From Streptomyces seoulensis (lineage in GTDB: Bacteria > Actinomycetota > Actinomycetes > Streptomycetales > Streptomycetaceae): a stretch of DNA of 64,000 nucleotides. The notes under the pieces are model-generated. The model made no database searches. It worked only from the letters and a program-made list of their open reading frames with translations, and was not told the origin of the DNA. Shown in pieces: positions 51,716 through 62,493 of this stretch. A program made the position numbers and the translations under genes. Location: contig NZ_AP025667.1 in assembly GCF_022846655.1 (NCBI RefSeq), positions 186,001 through 250,000 on the forward strand. The letters run 5' to 3'. Each line of letters starts with the position of its first letter. The stretch's first letter is position 1.

Positions 51716-51979
51716 GTGGCACGCGTCGTAGTCGACGTCATGCTCAAGCCGGAGATCCTCGACCCCCAGGGCCAGGCGGTCCAGCGTGCGCTGCCGCGCC
51801 TGGGTTTCACGGGGATCTCGGACGTCCGTCAGGGAAAGCGATTCGAGCTGGAAGTAGAGGGGCCGGTCGACGAGGCCGCGCTCGCCCGCATCCACGATCT
51901 GGCGGAATCCTTCCTCGCCAACACGGTGATCGAGGACTTCACCGTGAAGGTGGAGGAAGTGGCGGGGGCCGCCGAGTGA
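51716..51979 (+). CDS. purS: phosphoribosylformylglycinamidine synthase subunit PurS
   Basis: 87 aa; GTG 51716 with CGGGAG upstream. [31 protein letters not shown] and [12 protein letters not shown] are family signatures. Dimeric scaffold that joins PurQ and PurL in FGAM synthase. GTGA overlap with purQ. Confidence 0.97.
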   Translation: MARVVVDVMLKPEILDPQGQAVQRALPRLGFTGISDVRQGKRFELEVEGPVDEAALARIHDLAESFLANTVIEDFTVKVEEVAGAAE

Positions 51980-52656
51980 CCGCTCGTATTGGCGTCGTCA
52001 CATTTCCGGGAAGCCTGGACGACCGTGACACCCGGCGCGCCATCACCCTCGCCGGCGCCGAACCCGTCGCGCTGTGGCACAAGGACAAGGACCTGAAGCA
52101 GGTCGACGCCGTCGTGCTGCCCGGCGGTTTCTCCTACGGCGACTATCTGCGCGCCGGAGCCATCTCCCGCTTCTCGCCGGTGATGGAGACCGTCATCGAG
52201 CAGGCGAAGGCCGGCCTTCCGGTCCTCGGAATCTGCAACGGCTTCCAGGTCCTCACCGAGGCGCACCTGCTGCCCGGCGGGATGCTCGGCAACGACCACC
52301 TCCACTTCATCTGCCGCGACCAGAAGCTGCGGGTGGAGAACGCGGAGACCTCCTGGACCGGCGACTACCGCCAGGGCCAGGAGATCCACATCCCGCTGAA
52401 GAACATGGACGGCCGGTACGTCGCCGACGCGTACACGCTCGACGAGCTGGAGGCGGAGGGCCGGGTCGTCTTCCGCTACCTGGACATGAACCCCAACGGC
52501 TCGCTCAACGACATCGCCGGCATCACCAACGAGGCCGGGAACGTCGTCGGTCTCATGCCGCACCCCGAGCACGCCGTCGAGCCGCTGATCGGAACGGGCC
52601 GCACCGACGGCCTCCCCTTCTTCACCTCGATCCTCAAGAAGCTGGTCAACGCATGA
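51976..52656 (+). CDS. purQ: phosphoribosylformylglycinamidine synthase subunit PurQ
   Basis: 226 aa; GTG overlaps the purS stop. Class I glutamine amidotransferase with nucleophile C87 (LGICNGFQ) and the His-Glu pair in [11 protein letters not shown]. It delivers ammonia to PurL. Overlaps purL by 4 bases, so all three subunits are made together. Confidence 0.97.
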   Translation: MTARIGVVTFPGSLDDRDTRRAITLAGAEPVALWHKDKDLKQVDAVVLPGGFSYGDYLRAGAISRFSPVMETVIEQAKAGLPVLGICNGFQVLTEAHLLPGGMLGNDHLHFICRDQKLRVENAETSWTGDYRQGQEIHIPLKNMDGRYVADAYTLDELEAEGRVVFRYLDMNPNGSLNDIAGITNEAGNVVGLMPHPEHAVEPLIGTGRTDGLPFFTSILKKLVNA

Positions 52657-54911
52657 GCCGGACGCCTCTGGACACGGTCGAAAACGCGGCCGCGACCCCC
52701 GACGTCGAGCTGCCCTGGGCCGAACTCGGCCTGAAGAAGGACGAGTACGAGCGGGTCGTCGAGATCCTCGGCCGCCGCCCGACCGGCGCCGAACTCGCCA
52801 TGTACTCGGTCATGTGGTCCGAGCACTGCTCGTACAAGTCCTCCAAGGTCCACCTGCGCCAGTTCGGCGAGAAGGCGCCGCAGTCCGACGCCATGCTCGT
52901 CGGCATCGGCGAGAACGCGGGCGTGGTCGACGTCGGCCAGGGCTACGCGGTCACCTTCAAGGTCGAGTCGCACAACCACCCCTCCTACGTCGAGCCCTAC
53001 CAGGGCGCGGCCACGGGCGTGGGCGGCATCGTGCGCGACATCATCGCCATGGGCGCCCGCCCCGTCGCGGTCGTGGACCCGCTGCGCTTCGGCGCCGCCG
53101 ACCACCCCGACACCAAGCGCGTGCTGCCCGGCGTCGTCGCGGGCATCGGCGGCTACGGCAACTGCCTGGGCCTGCCCAACATCGGCGGCGAGGTCGTCTT
53201 CGACGCCTGCTACCAGGGCAACCCGCTGGTCAACGCCGGTGCCATCGGCGTCATGCGGCATGAGGACATCCACCTCGCCAAGGCGTCCGGCGCCGGCAAC
53301 AAGGTCATCCTCTACGGTGCCCGGACCGGCGGCGACGGCATCGGCGGCGCCTCGATCCTCGCCTCCGAGACCTTCGACGACGCCAAGCCCTCCAAGCGCC
53401 CGGCCGTCCAGGTCGGTGACCCCTTCCAGGAGAAGCTCCTCATCGAGTGCACCCTGGAGGCGTTCAAGGAGAAGCTGGTCGTCGGCATCCAGGACCTCGG
53501 CGCCGCCGGGCTGTCCTGCGCCACCAGTGAGCTGGCCTCCAACGGCTCCGGCGGCATGACCGTCACCCTGGACGACGTTCCGCTGCGCGACTCCACGCTC
53601 TCGCCCGAGGAGATCCTCATGAGCGAGTCGCAGGAACGCATGTGCGCGGTGGTCGAGCCGGAGAAGGTCGACCGCTTCATGGAGATCTGCGAGAAGTGGG
53701 ACGTCATCGCCACCGTCATCGGTGAGGTGACCGACGGCGACCGCCTGGAGATCTACTGGCACGGCGGCAAGATCGTCGACGTCGACCCGCGCACCGTCGC
53801 CCACGACGGCCCGGTCTACGAGCGCCCCTACGCCCGCCCCGACTGGCAGGACGCCCTCCAGGCCGACGACGCGAACAAGCTGCCGCGTCCCGCGACCTCC
53901 GAGGAACTGCGCGAGCAGGTCATGAAGCTGGTCGCGTCGCCCAACCAGGCGTCGAAGAAGTGGATCACCTCGCAGTACGACCACTTCGTGCAGGGCAACA
54001 CCGTCCTCGCCCAGCCGGAGGACTCCGGCATGATCCGCGTGGACGAGGAGACCGGCCTCGGCGTCGCCATCGCCACCGACGGCAACGGTCGCTACGCCAA
54101 GCTCGACCCGTACACGGGTGCGCAGCTCGCGCTGGCGGAGGCGTACCGGAACGTGGCGACGACCGGCGCGAAGCCGCTCGCCGTCTCCGACTGCCTGAAC
54201 TTCGGTTCGCCCGAGGACCCGGCCGTGATGTGGCAGTTCGCGGAGGCCGTGCGCGGTCTGGCGGACGGCTGCCTCCAGCTCGGCACCCCGGTGACCGGCG
54301 GCAACGTCTCGCTGTACAACCAGACCGGCGAGGCCGCCATCCACCCGACCCCGGTGGTCGCGGTGCTCGGCGTCATCGACGACGTGGCCCGGCGCACCCC
54401 GGTCGCCTTCCAGGAGGAGGGGCAGCTCCTCTACCTCCTGGGTGACACCTCCGAGGAGTTCGGCGGCTCGGCCTGGTCCCAGGTCGTCCACGACCACCTC
54501 GGCGGCCTGCCCCCGAAGGTCGACCTGGAGCGGGAGCGGCTGCTGGCCGAGATCCTCATCTCCGCCTCCCGCGACGGCATGGTCGACTCCGCGCACGACC
54601 TCTCCGACGGCGGTCTGATCCAGGCCGTGGTCGAGTCGGCGCTGCTCGGGGAGAAGGGCGCGCGACTGATCGTCCCGGACGGTCTGGACGCGTTCACCTT
54701 CCTGCTGTCGGAGTCGGCGGGCCGCGCGCTCGTCGCCGTGCCGCGCTCGGAGGAGCTGCGCTTCACCGACATGTGCGGCGCGCGGGGCCTTCCGGCCACC
54801 CGCATCGGTGTCGTGGACGGTGACTCGGTCGAGATCCAGGGCGAGTTCGGCCTCTCCCTGGCCGAGCTGCGCGAGGCGCACGAGAACACCATCCCGGCCC
54901 TGCTGGCGTGA
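52653..54911 (+). CDS. purL: phosphoribosylformylglycinamidine synthase subunit PurL
   Basis: 752 aa small-type PurL. ATG overlaps purQ; the frame extends upstream only as a purQ shadow. [47 protein letters not shown] and a second duplicated AIRS-like half with [22 protein letters not shown] are present. It uses ATP and ammonia to convert FGAR to FGAM. Complete. Confidence 0.98.
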   Translation: MSRTPLDTVENAAATPDVELPWAELGLKKDEYERVVEILGRRPTGAELAMYSVMWSEHCSYKSSKVHLRQFGEKAPQSDAMLVGIGENAGVVDVGQGYAVTFKVESHNHPSYVEPYQGAATGVGGIVRDIIAMGARPVAVVDPLRFGAADHPDTKRVLPGVVAGIGGYGNCLGLPNIGGEVVFDACYQGNPLVNAGAIGVMRHEDIHLAKASGAGNKVILYGARTGGDGIGGASILASETFDDAKPSKRPAVQVGDPFQEKLLIECTLEAFKEKLVVGIQDLGAAGLSCATSELASNGSGGMTVTLDDVPLRDSTLSPEEILMSESQERMCAVVEPEKVDRFMEICEKWDVIATVIGEVTDGDRLEIYWHGGKIVDVDPRTVAHDGPVYERPYARPDWQDALQADDANKLPRPATSEELREQVMKLVASPNQASKKWITSQYDHFVQGNTVLAQPEDSGMIRVDEETGLGVAIATDGNGRYAKLDPYTGAQLALAEAYRNVATTGAKPLAVSDCLNFGSPEDPAVMWQFAEAVRGLADGCLQLGTPVTGGNVSLYNQTGEAAIHPTPVVAVLGVIDDVARRTPVAFQEEGQLLYLLGDTSEEFGGSAWSQVVHDHLGGLPPKVDLERERLLAEILISASRDGMVDSAHDLSDGGLIQAVVESALLGEKGARLIVPDGLDAFTFLLSESAGRALVAVPRSEELRFTDMCGARGLPATRIGVVDGDSVEIQGEFGLSLAELREAHENTIPALLA

Positions 54912-54970
54912 TGACCGCGGACGGCTCCCGCCCCACCCGGGCGGGGGCCGTCCCGGCATAGGGTCGCCCC

Positions 54971-55726
54971 ATGCCCCCGGCGAAGAAGCGTGCCCGCAAG
55001 TACGACCCCCTGAGGACCCGCACGGCCGTGCTCGCACAGCTCGGCGCGGTACGGGAGGCCGTCGCCGGCCTCGGCCCCGATCAACTCGCCCTGCCCACAC
55101 GGCGGGACGGGATGACCGTCGGGGAGCTGGCCGCGCAGGTGACCGCCTGCGTCGCGGCCGTACGGCAGGCGCTGGAGCGGCCGGCGCAGTTGAAGCAGAC
55201 GCTGCCGCTCACCCGGTGGCCGCTGCGTGCGCCCGTCGCCTTCACCCCGGCCCCGGCCGACCTGGCCGCCGCCGAAGCCGATCTGCGCGCCCTGCTGGCC
55301 GACCACCCCGGCAGTCCGCTCGTGGACACCGGCGCGGGTGTGCTGCCGCTCAACGAGTACCTGGTCACCCGTGCCGTCGAGCTGGTCCTCGCCGCGGACG
55401 ACCTGTCCGACGCCGTACCCGGACTCGACGTGCCCCAGGACCGGCACGCCCTCGCCGCCGCGACCCGGCTGCTCGCCGACGCCCTCGCCGACAAGGCGCC
55501 CGGCGGCTCCACCGAGGTGCGGGTGCCGCCGTACGCGGTGGTGCAGTGCGTCGAGGGCCTGAGGCACACCCGGGGCACCCCGCCCAACGTGGTCGAGACC
55601 GATCCGCTCACCTGGGTCCGCCTCGCCACCGGCCGCCTGACCTGGGCGGACGCCCTCGCCCGCGCAGAGGTGTCGGCCAGCGGGGAGCGCGCCGACCTCT
55701 CCGGCCTGCTGCCGCTGCGGTCGTAG
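54971..55726 (+). CDS. sterol carrier family protein
   Basis: 251 aa. Lys/Arg-rich start (MPPAKKRARKYDP), a DinB/maleylpyruvate-isomerase-like four-helix part (about 15-160, with LPLNEYLVTRAVELVLAADDLSDAV), and a C-terminal SCP-like domain (VPPYAVVQCVEGLRHTRGTPPNVVETDPLTWVRLATGRLTWADALA). The actinobacterial family is named after the SCP2-like end. The substrate and role are unknown. Its position between purL and purF is conserved in Streptomyces as I recall. Confidence 0.85.
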   Translation: MPPAKKRARKYDPLRTRTAVLAQLGAVREAVAGLGPDQLALPTRRDGMTVGELAAQVTACVAAVRQALERPAQLKQTLPLTRWPLRAPVAFTPAPADLAAAEADLRALLADHPGSPLVDTGAGVLPLNEYLVTRAVELVLAADDLSDAVPGLDVPQDRHALAAATRLLADALADKAPGGSTEVRVPPYAVVQCVEGLRHTRGTPPNVVETDPLTWVRLATGRLTWADALARAEVSASGERADLSGLLPLRS

Positions 55727-55762
55727 CCGGAACCCCGGCGGCTCCCCGTACGTCGAACCGGC

Positions 55763-56224
55763 ATGGACCGGCACACGCAGCGCATGACACTGACCGTGGC
55801 CGCCGCGCTCGTACCGCTCGCGGTGGCCTGTGGGAACGACACCGCCGACACCGGCAGCGGCTCGGTGGCCCCACCGCCGAAGCTCACCGGCACCGACTGG
55901 CGGGTGGACAGCGTCACCGAGGGCGGCACCACGCACCGCGCCCCCGCGGCCGCCCGCATCCGCATCGACGACGAGGGCCGCGCGACCGGCAACCTCGGCT
56001 GCAACACCTTCTCCGCGCCCACCACCGTCGACGGCGGCCGGATCGACTTCGGCACCCTGCGCACGACCCGGATGGCGTGCGACGAACCCCGGATGACCTT
56101 CGAACGCGCGCTGACCCGCGCCCTCGACTCCGGGGCGCTGACCGCGCGTACCGACGACGGGGCGCTGACCCTCACCACGGGCGAGGGAGGGCGCGTCCAG
56201 CTCACGCCGAGCGCGTCCGAATGA
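55763..56224 (+). CDS. META-domain lipoprotein (HslJ-like)
   Basis: 153 aa. Signal with lipobox L-A-V-A-C23; the mature part carries the META domain (LTGTDWRVDSVTEGG; GRATGNLGCNTFSAPTTVDGGRIDFGTLRTTRMACDEP). Two Cys (CN, AC) match the family disulfide. HslJ-type proteins contribute to novobiocin or heat resistance in E. coli; its role here is not known. ATG 55763 has no strong RBS. Confidence 0.88.
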   Translation: MDRHTQRMTLTVAAALVPLAVACGNDTADTGSGSVAPPPKLTGTDWRVDSVTEGGTTHRAPAAARIRIDDEGRATGNLGCNTFSAPTTVDGGRIDFGTLRTTRMACDEPRMTFERALTRALDSGALTARTDDGALTLTTGEGGRVQLTPSASE

Positions 56225-56424
56225 TGTGCGACACCTCACTCAGGACAGGGCCCCACAGGCCCCAGGAGCGCTCACCTGAGCCCCACCTGTCCGTGACCGC
56301 CTCGCACGCACCTCTCTGACCTGCGTAAACGCAGAATCAACCAAGGTGATCGCAAGCTCAGGTTCGGCGAGGGCTACGTATCCCCAATTCGGCCCAGCGG
56401 TCGGCCTCGCCTACACTCGGAGGC

Positions 56425-57954
56425 GTGCCACGTGGTGACGGTCGACTCAATCACGATCTGCTTCCCGGCGAAAAAGGCCCCCAGGACGCTTGCGGCGTCT
56501 TCGGTGTCTGGGCGCCGGGTGAAGAGGTCGCAAAGCTCACGTACTTCGGGCTCTACGCCCTCCAGCACCGGGGTCAGGAATCCGCGGGAATCGCGGTCAG
56601 TAATGGCTCCCAGATCCTCGTATTCAAGGACATGGGCCTGGTTTCCCAGGTCTTCGACGAAACCTCGCTCGGTTCGCTCCAGGGTCATATCGCGGTCGGA
56701 CACGCCCGCTACTCGACCACCGGAGCCTCCGTGTGGGAGAACGCCCAGCCGACGTTCCGCGCCACCGCGCACGGTTCGATCGCGCTCGGCCACAACGGCA
56801 ACCTGGTCAACACCGCCCAGTTGGCGGAGATGGTCGCCGACCTGCCCAAGGACACCAACGGCCGCTCCACCCGTGTCGCGGCCACCAACGACACCGACCT
56901 GCTGACCGCGCTGCTCGCCGCGCAGGTCGACGAGGACGGCAAGCCGATGACCATCGAGGAGGCCGCCCACGCGGTGCTCCCGAAGGTCAAGGGCGCCTTC
57001 AGCCTCGTCTTCATGGACGAGCACACCCTTTACGCCGCCCGTGACCCGCAGGGCATCCGCCCGCTGGTCCTCGGCCGGCTGGAGCGCGGCTGGGTGGTGG
57101 CCTCCGAGTCCGCCGCCCTCGACATCTGCGGCGCCTCCTACGTCCGCGAGATCGAGCCGGGCGAGTTCATCGCCATCGACGAGAACGGTCTGCGCAGCTC
57201 CCGGTTCGCGGAAGCGAAGCCCAAGGGCTGTGTCTTCGAGTACGTGTACCTGGCCCGCCCGGACACCGACATCGCCGGCCGGAACGTGTATCTGTCCCGC
57301 GTCGAGATGGGCCGCCGCCTGGCCAAGGAGGCGCCCGCCGAGGCCGACCTGGTCATAGCGACCCCGGAGTCCGGGACCCCGGCCGCGATCGGTTACGCCG
57401 AGGCGTCCGGCATCCCCTTCGGCAACGGCCTGGTGAAGAACGCCTACGTCGGCCGGACCTTCATCCAGCCCTCGCAGACCATCCGCCAGCTCGGCATCCG
57501 GCTGAAGCTGAACCCGCTCAAGGAAGTCATCAAGGGCAAGCGCCTGGTCGTCGTGGACGACTCCATCGTGCGCGGCAACACCCAGCGGGCCCTGGTCCGC
57601 ATGCTGCGCGAGGCGGGCGCCGCCGAGGTCCACATCCGGATCTCCTCGCCCCCGGTGAAGTGGCCCTGCTTCTTCGGCATCGACTTCGCCACCCGCGCGG
57701 AGCTGATCGCCAACGGCATGACGATCGAGGAGATCGGCACCAGCCTGGGCGCCGACTCGCTCGCCTACATCTCCATCGACGGGATGATCGACGCGACCAC
57801 CATCGCCAAGCCGGACCTGTGCCGCGCCTGCTTCGACGGTGAGTACCCGATGGACCTGCCCGACCCGGAACTGCTCGGCAAGCAGTTGCTGGAGACCGAG
57901 CTGGCGGCCGGAACCGCCACCACCGCCGCGGCCGACGCCATCCGGCGTCCCTGA
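56425..57954 (+). CDS. purF: amidophosphoribosyltransferase
   Basis: 509 aa; GTG 56425. Transfers glutamine ammonia to PRPP, the committing step of purine synthesis. Propeptide 1-22, catalytic C23 (DACGVFGVW), glutaminase residues YFGLYALQHRGQESAG and HNGNLVN, PRPP motif VVVDDSIVRGNT, and C-terminal CxxCF (CRACF). -10-like TACACT lies 8 bases before the GTG. GGAGG sits only 2 bases before it, so leaderless start is more likely. The 17-base pur element was not seen upstream. Confidence 0.97.
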   Translation: MPRGDGRLNHDLLPGEKGPQDACGVFGVWAPGEEVAKLTYFGLYALQHRGQESAGIAVSNGSQILVFKDMGLVSQVFDETSLGSLQGHIAVGHARYSTTGASVWENAQPTFRATAHGSIALGHNGNLVNTAQLAEMVADLPKDTNGRSTRVAATNDTDLLTALLAAQVDEDGKPMTIEEAAHAVLPKVKGAFSLVFMDEHTLYAARDPQGIRPLVLGRLERGWVVASESAALDICGASYVREIEPGEFIAIDENGLRSSRFAEAKPKGCVFEYVYLARPDTDIAGRNVYLSRVEMGRRLAKEAPAEADLVIATPESGTPAAIGYAEASGIPFGNGLVKNAYVGRTFIQPSQTIRQLGIRLKLNPLKEVIKGKRLVVVDDSIVRGNTQRALVRMLREAGAAEVHIRISSPPVKWPCFFGIDFATRAELIANGMTIEEIGTSLGADSLAYISIDGMIDATTIAKPDLCRACFDGEYPMDLPDPELLGKQLLETELAAGTATTAAADAIRRP

Positions 57955-57997
57955 GCCGCGCCGTCCGAGCCGTACGACAGGAAAGTTCTCTCACGTC

Positions 57998-59068
57998 ATG
58001 TCCTCTGAGACCACGGGTGCCAGCTATGCCAGCGCGGGCGTCGACATCGAGGCGGGCGACCGCGCGGTCGAGCTGATGAAGGAGTGGGTGAAGAAGACCC
58101 GTCGCCCCGAGGTCCTCGGCGGCATCGGCGGCTTCGCCGGCCTCTTCGACGCCTCCGCCCTCAAGCGCTACGAGCGCCCGCTGCTCGCCTCCGCCACGGA
58201 CGGCGTCGGCACGAAGGTCGACATCGCGCGCCGCCTCGGCGTGTACGACACGATCGGCCACGACCTGGTCGCCATGGTCATGGACGACATCGTGGTGTGC
58301 GGCGCGGAGCCGCTGTTCATGACCGACTACATCTGTGTCGGCAAGGTCCACCCCGAGCGGGTCGCCGCGATCGTCAAGGGCATCGCGGAGGGCTGTGTGC
58401 TCGCCGGGTGCGCCCTGGTGGGCGGCGAGACCGCCGAGCACCCCGGTCTGCTCGGCCCGGACGACTTCGACGTGGCCGGCGCCGGCACCGGCGTGGTGGA
58501 GGCCGACCGGCTGCTGGGCCCCGACCGCATCCGCTCGGGCGACGTGGTGATCGCCATGGCGTCCTCCGGGCTTCACTCCAACGGGTACTCCCTGGTCCGC
58601 CACGTCCTGCTGGACCGGGCCGGGCTGGCGCTGGAGAGCGAGGTCGCCGAGTTCGGCCGCACGCTCGGCGAGGAGCTCCTGGAGCCCACCAAGATCTACT
58701 CGCTGGACTGCCTGGCGCTGACCCGCACCACCGAGGTGCACGCCTTCTCGCACATCACCGGCGGCGGCCTCGCGGCCAACCTGGCCCGGGTGATCCCGGA
58801 CGGGCTGTACGCCACCGTGGACCGCTCGAGCTGGACGCCGGGCCCGGTCTTCGACCTGGTCGGCCGCAGCGGCGACGTGGAGCGGCTGGAGCTGGAGAAG
58901 ACCCTCAACATGGGCGTCGGCATGATGGCCGTCGTCCCGGCGGAGTCCGCCGACGCCGCGCTGACCACGCTGGCCGACCGGGGCGTCGAAGCCTGGGTGG
59001 CCGGCTCGATCGCCGAGCGCGGCGAGCAGGAGAGCGCCGCCGGACTCGTCGGCGACTACGCGGTCTAG
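57998..59068 (+). CDS. purM: phosphoribosylformylglycinamidine cyclo-ligase (AIR synthase)
   Basis: 356 aa; ATG 57998, 43 bases after purF. YASAGVDIEAGDRAVELMK, ATDGVGTKVDIA, DDIVVCGAEPLFMTDYI and GGETAEHPGL are AIRS signatures. Converts FGAM to AIR with ATP. Cotranscribed with purF. A 12-bp hairpin follows. Confidence 0.98.
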   Translation: MSSETTGASYASAGVDIEAGDRAVELMKEWVKKTRRPEVLGGIGGFAGLFDASALKRYERPLLASATDGVGTKVDIARRLGVYDTIGHDLVAMVMDDIVVCGAEPLFMTDYICVGKVHPERVAAIVKGIAEGCVLAGCALVGGETAEHPGLLGPDDFDVAGAGTGVVEADRLLGPDRIRSGDVVIAMASSGLHSNGYSLVRHVLLDRAGLALESEVAEFGRTLGEELLEPTKIYSLDCLALTRTTEVHAFSHITGGGLAANLARVIPDGLYATVDRSSWTPGPVFDLVGRSGDVERLELEKTLNMGVGMMAVVPAESADAALTTLADRGVEAWVAGSIAERGEQESAAGLVGDYAV

Positions 59069-59103
59069 CCCGGCCGCCGGCCGGCTTCCGGACAGCACAG
59101 AAG

Positions 59104-59130
59104 CCGGTCGGTGGCAGTGCCACCGACCGG
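59104..59130. terminator. bidirectional terminator between purM and DUF3073 gene
   Basis: CCGGTCGGTGGC-AGT-GCCACCGACCGG, perfect 12-bp stem in the convergent gap. Confidence 0.75.
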
Positions 59131-59166
59131 TCTTCCGCTGCTCGTTGCAGGATGCTCAGTGCAAGG

Positions 59167-59418
59167 TCAAGCGCCGCGACGGTGCTGTGAGGGACCGTCG
59201 TCCTCGTCCTCGTCGTCGTCCTCATAGAGGTCGGCGTAACGGGAGTAGAGGTCTTCCTCGTCGTCCTCATCCTCTTCGAACGGCTCGCTGTTCGGCGGCT
59301 GGTTCGAAGTTGATGCGCCCAGTTCACTGGCCAGACGCGACAGATCAGTCCCACCGCTGTTGTACTTCAGCTGGCGGGCGACCTTCGTCTGCTTGGCCTT
59401 GGCCCGGCCGCGCCCCAT
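59167..59418 (-). CDS. DUF3073 acidic small protein
   Basis: 83 aa; ATG 59418 behind GAGGGGG. Basic N-terminus MGRGRAKAKQTKVARQLKY, then NSGGTDLSRLASELG, then a long Asp/Glu-rich tail (EEDEDDEEDLYSRYADLYEDDDEDEDD). This bipolar composition is diagnostic of DUF3073, present in nearly all actinobacteria. The basic head could contact RNA or DNA; function unknown. Confidence 0.92.
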   Translation of the reverse strand: MGRGRAKAKQTKVARQLKYNSGGTDLSRLASELGASTSNQPPNSEPFEEDEDDEEDLYSRYADLYEDDDEDEDDGPSQHRRGA

Positions 59419-59775
59419 GGCTCGACCCCCTCGGTGACGGGGCTCAACGGCCCCAGAGTCTGACACGCGTTCATGATCCGAAACGGACTCCCCGTAGAGA
59501 GGCCGGTCCGTAGGGCTTCCACGGTACCTGAGCCCGCGCCCATACGGTACGTCGCCCGCAGCACGCGCGTGTGCACAGGACCCACGAGGAGCCCTGTCCT
59601 CGCTGGTCAATGGCGATTTTAACCACTTATCGGGGTACGACCCGCCGACGGAAGTGACAGTTCTCTCCAAGTTGCCCCCGACGGGTACCGCCGGGGGCGG
59701 CGAGCGCCCAGCCGGACGCGGCCCGGACGCACTGCCGGGACCGCCTCCGGGTGACTGCTTCCCCCGGCGTGTCGG
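59419..59775. other. gap between DUF3073 and vdh
   Basis: 357 bp with no credible gene. It holds the vdh terminator (59674-59698) and an AT-richer patch GGCGATTTTAACCACTTATCGG (about 59610-59632) that may contain the DUF3073 promoter. Confidence 0.5.
59674..59698 (-). terminator. terminator of vdh
   Basis: GCCCCCG / CGGGGGC with an 11-base loop, 78 bases after the vdh stop on the minus strand. Confidence 0.5.
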
Positions 59776-60870
59776 TCAGTGTGCCGCGCGGGCCTCGGCC
59801 ATCCGCTGCTCGGCGATCCGGTCGGCCGCGGCGGCGGGCGGAACCCCGTCCGCCTTCGCACGTGCGAAGATCGCCAGCGTGGTGTCGAAGATCTTCGCGG
59901 CCTTCGCCCGGCACCGCTCGAAGTCGAAGCCGTGCAGCTCGTCGGCGACCTGGATCACCCCGCCCGCGTTCACCACGTAGTCCGGCGCGTAGAGGACGCC
60001 CCGGTCCTGGAGGTCCTTCTCGACACCGGGGTGGGCGAGCTGGTTGTTGGCCGCGCCGCACACCACGGAGGCGGTGAGCACCGGCACCGTGTGGTCGTCC
60101 AGCGCCCCGCCGAGCGCGCAGGGGGCGTAGATGTCGAGCCCCTCCAGCCGGATGAGGGCGTCGGTGTCGGCGACCCGGCGCACACCGGGGTGGGCCTCGG
60201 TGATCCGGTCCACGGCCTCCGCGCGCACATCGGTCACCACGACCTCGGCACCCTCCGCCAGGAGATGCCCGACCAGATGCCGGCCGACCTTGCCGACGCC
60301 CGCGATGCCGATCACGCGGTCCCGCAGCGAGGGGTCGCCCCACAGGTGCTGGGCCGAGGCGCGCATGCCCTGGTAGACGCCGAACGCGGTGAGCACCGAG
60401 GAGTCGCCCGCGCCGCCCTGCTCGGGCGAGCGTCCGGTGGTCCAGCGGCACTCGCGGGCCACCACGTCCATGTCGGCCACGTAGGTGCCCACGTCGCACG
60501 CGGTGACGTAGCGGCCGCCCAGCGAGGCGACCATGCGCCCGTAGGCGAGCAGCAGCTCCTCCGTGCGGTCCCGCTCGGGGTCACCGATGATCACGGCCTT
60601 GCCGCCGCCGTGGTCGAGACCGGCCATGGCGTTCTTGTACGACATCCCGCGCGCGAGCTGGAGGGCGTCGGCCACGGCCTCGGCCTCGCTCGGGTACGGG
60701 TGGAAGCGCGTGCCGCCGAGCGCGGGGCCCAGCGCGGTGGAGTGGATGGCGATGACGGCCCTCAGGCCGGTGGCGCGGTCCTGGCAGAGCACGACCTGCT
60801 CGTGGCCGCCCTGGTCCGAGCGGAACAGGGTGTGCAGGACATCTGCGGTGACGCCGGTTACCTCGGTCAC
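59776..60870 (-). CDS. vdh: valine (branched-chain amino acid) dehydrogenase
   Basis: 364 aa from GTG 60870 with AGGAG 8 bases upstream; length equals the S. coelicolor enzyme as I recall. Glu/Leu/Phe/Val dehydrogenase family: K79 and K91 in [16 protein letters not shown] are substrate-site lysines; NAD-binding [25 protein letters not shown] and [17 protein letters not shown] are conserved. Oxidatively deaminates valine, feeding branched precursors to lipids and polyketides. Confidence 0.96.
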   Translation of the reverse strand: MTEVTGVTADVLHTLFRSDQGGHEQVVLCQDRATGLRAVIAIHSTALGPALGGTRFHPYPSEAEAVADALQLARGMSYKNAMAGLDHGGGKAVIIGDPERDRTEELLLAYGRMVASLGGRYVTACDVGTYVADMDVVARECRWTTGRSPEQGGAGDSSVLTAFGVYQGMRASAQHLWGDPSLRDRVIGIAGVGKVGRHLVGHLLAEGAEVVVTDVRAEAVDRITEAHPGVRRVADTDALIRLEGLDIYAPCALGGALDDHTVPVLTASVVCGAANNQLAHPGVEKDLQDRGVLYAPDYVVNAGGVIQVADELHGFDFERCRAKAAKIFDTTLAIFARAKADGVPPAAAADRIAEQRMAEARAAH

Positions 60871-61119
60871 TGTGGTGACTCCTGTGTAAGAAGCGGCGGG
60901 CGGGGCCGGAGCCCCTGGGGGTTCCCCCCACACTTTTGGTGGCGGGGGATGCTGGCGGGGTGCTGCCACGCGGCCGTTGGGCCGCAAGGCTGAGCGTAGG
61001 GCCTGGGCCGGGCCCGCGACCGGCACCCGCCGAGGATCACCCGCAGGTGCGACGCGCGGGCGCTGCCGTGGCACGATTCGCAGTGGTTGCGAGGTGGCCC
61101 CGACGGGGAGGGAGCAGGC

Positions 61120-61962
61120 GTGCCCGAGGTGTCCTCCATGGTCGTCCCCTATGCCGCCTACCTGCGCGTCTACGAGCCGCTGGCCGCCTTCCCGGAGCCG
61201 GAGCGCGACCACTGGACGCGCTACGCCCGCCGCCCGGACCGCCCCACCTACCAGGACGAGCTGCGCCGGGCGCTGGCCGACCTGCTGCCCACCCCGCCCG
61301 TGCCGGTACCGGTGCACGAGAGCGCCGACGCGTTCGTGCTGGAGCGGGACGGCGTGGTGTGCGTCTGCCCCTGGCGGACCCGGCTGCGCGGCTGGCAGGC
61401 GCTGGCCGGGCTCGGCGAGGAACTGCCCCCGCCGGTGCTGGACGCGGCGCTGCCGCCCCTGGTGCGCGACCAGGCCGCCCAGGACTACGAGCGCTGGCTC
61501 GCCCGCAACCCCGACGCCCGCCCCTGGATCCGCGGCGCGAGCTGGCAGATCCCGCTGGCCTGGTTCGTGCTGGTCGCCGACGAGGAGCGCCGCTTCGAGC
61601 CGCGCAGCGGCGAGATCCCGCCGATGCTCCGCTACCGCACGCAGATGGTGCAGGCCCGGCGCCGGGTGGCGCGGTCGCTGCGCACCCTCAGGGACACGGT
61701 CGGGGAGAGCCCGCTGATCGACGGCGTGCTGGACGTCGGCCGCTGGCTGGAGGAGTTCCACCCGCGCTCGGTGGTCGAGCTGGACTACGGCGGCCTGGTG
61801 CACGCGGTGCCGGCCGGGACGCTGCGGGAGGACCACTCCGCGGCGGACGTGGCCGAGGGCATCGACGCGCTGCGCCGGGGCGACGAGAGCGCCGCGAGCC
61901 GTGTCTACGGACGTCTGGCGGCCCGCTGGCGGTCGGTGCGGGACCTGCGCTCGGCGAACTGA
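61120..61962 (+). CDS. conserved hypothetical protein between vdh and bldC
   Basis: 280 aa; GTG 61120 with GGGGAGGGA upstream. Soluble and rich in Arg, Leu and Trp: [22 protein letters not shown] at the N-terminus, [70 protein letters not shown] and [12 protein letters not shown] near the end. I recall it as highly conserved in actinobacteria but without a domain name. Divergent from vdh by 249 bp. Confidence 0.85.
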   Translation: MPEVSSMVVPYAAYLRVYEPLAAFPEPERDHWTRYARRPDRPTYQDELRRALADLLPTPPVPVPVHESADAFVLERDGVVCVCPWRTRLRGWQALAGLGEELPPPVLDAALPPLVRDQAAQDYERWLARNPDARPWIRGASWQIPLAWFVLVADEERRFEPRSGEIPPMLRYRTQMVQARRRVARSLRTLRDTVGESPLIDGVLDVGRWLEEFHPRSVVELDYGGLVHAVPAGTLREDHSAADVAEGIDALRRGDESAASRVYGRLAARWRSVRDLRSAN

Positions 61963-62493
61963 GCCCTCCCGAAGTGACGTACGTCACGGTCGAAATGGCT
62001 TCGAACAGCGTACGGTCTACGGAACTTGGACCGTTTGACGGGGCGTTGGCCTCGAACCGGGCTTTTGCCTCATTGGGTGATGGACGGCACTTACACGGCC
62101 CTTGCGTCTCTTGCCACTCCTCGTGCCAAAATAGGACAAGGAGTCCGGGGAGGACTCTGTCTGCCCATCTGTGCTCCACTATGGGCGGATTCTCCGCATT
62201 GCACGCTTTGGGGGGCCTTGCGGCTCCCGATCGCCATGTGACTGATCGTCACGTCGGCGTGACTGTCCGCTATGGCATGGTCCATCGGCTTCCGTCGTGG
62301 ATGAACACCTGGGAGGGCAATTCCATCGGTTTGGCCGACGCGGCTGGACAGATGGTGTAGTTGTAGTGCCGAGGACAAGCCGTTCGTCCTATAACCGACT
62401 CGACTCGCGTCCGCCATTTCGGGCAACGCGGGTCAAGGTGCAGAATTTAGAGGAAAGAACCGAGAAGGTTCGGTTCTCCCGAGGAGGCCGCTC
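61963..62493 (+). promoter_or_regulatory. bldC upstream region
   Basis: 531 bp without a gene, lower GC than the surrounding genes. It contains GTGACGTACGTCAC (61974-61987), GAGTCC-GGGGA-GGACTC (62141-62157), GTGAC-TGATC-GTCAC (62238-62252) with a further GTGAC (62259-62263), and a hairpin beside the RBS (62456-62477). A -35/-10-like pair TTGCCA/TAGGAC (15-bp spacer, 62111-62137) could be a promoter. Confidence 0.6.
62456..62477 (+). promoter_or_regulatory. 5' UTR hairpin next to bldC RBS
   Basis: AGAACCGA-GAAGGT-TCGGTTCT, perfect 8-bp stem, 3 bases ahead of the GAGGAGG Shine-Dalgarno (62481-62487). Could affect bldC translation or mRNA stability. Confidence 0.6.
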
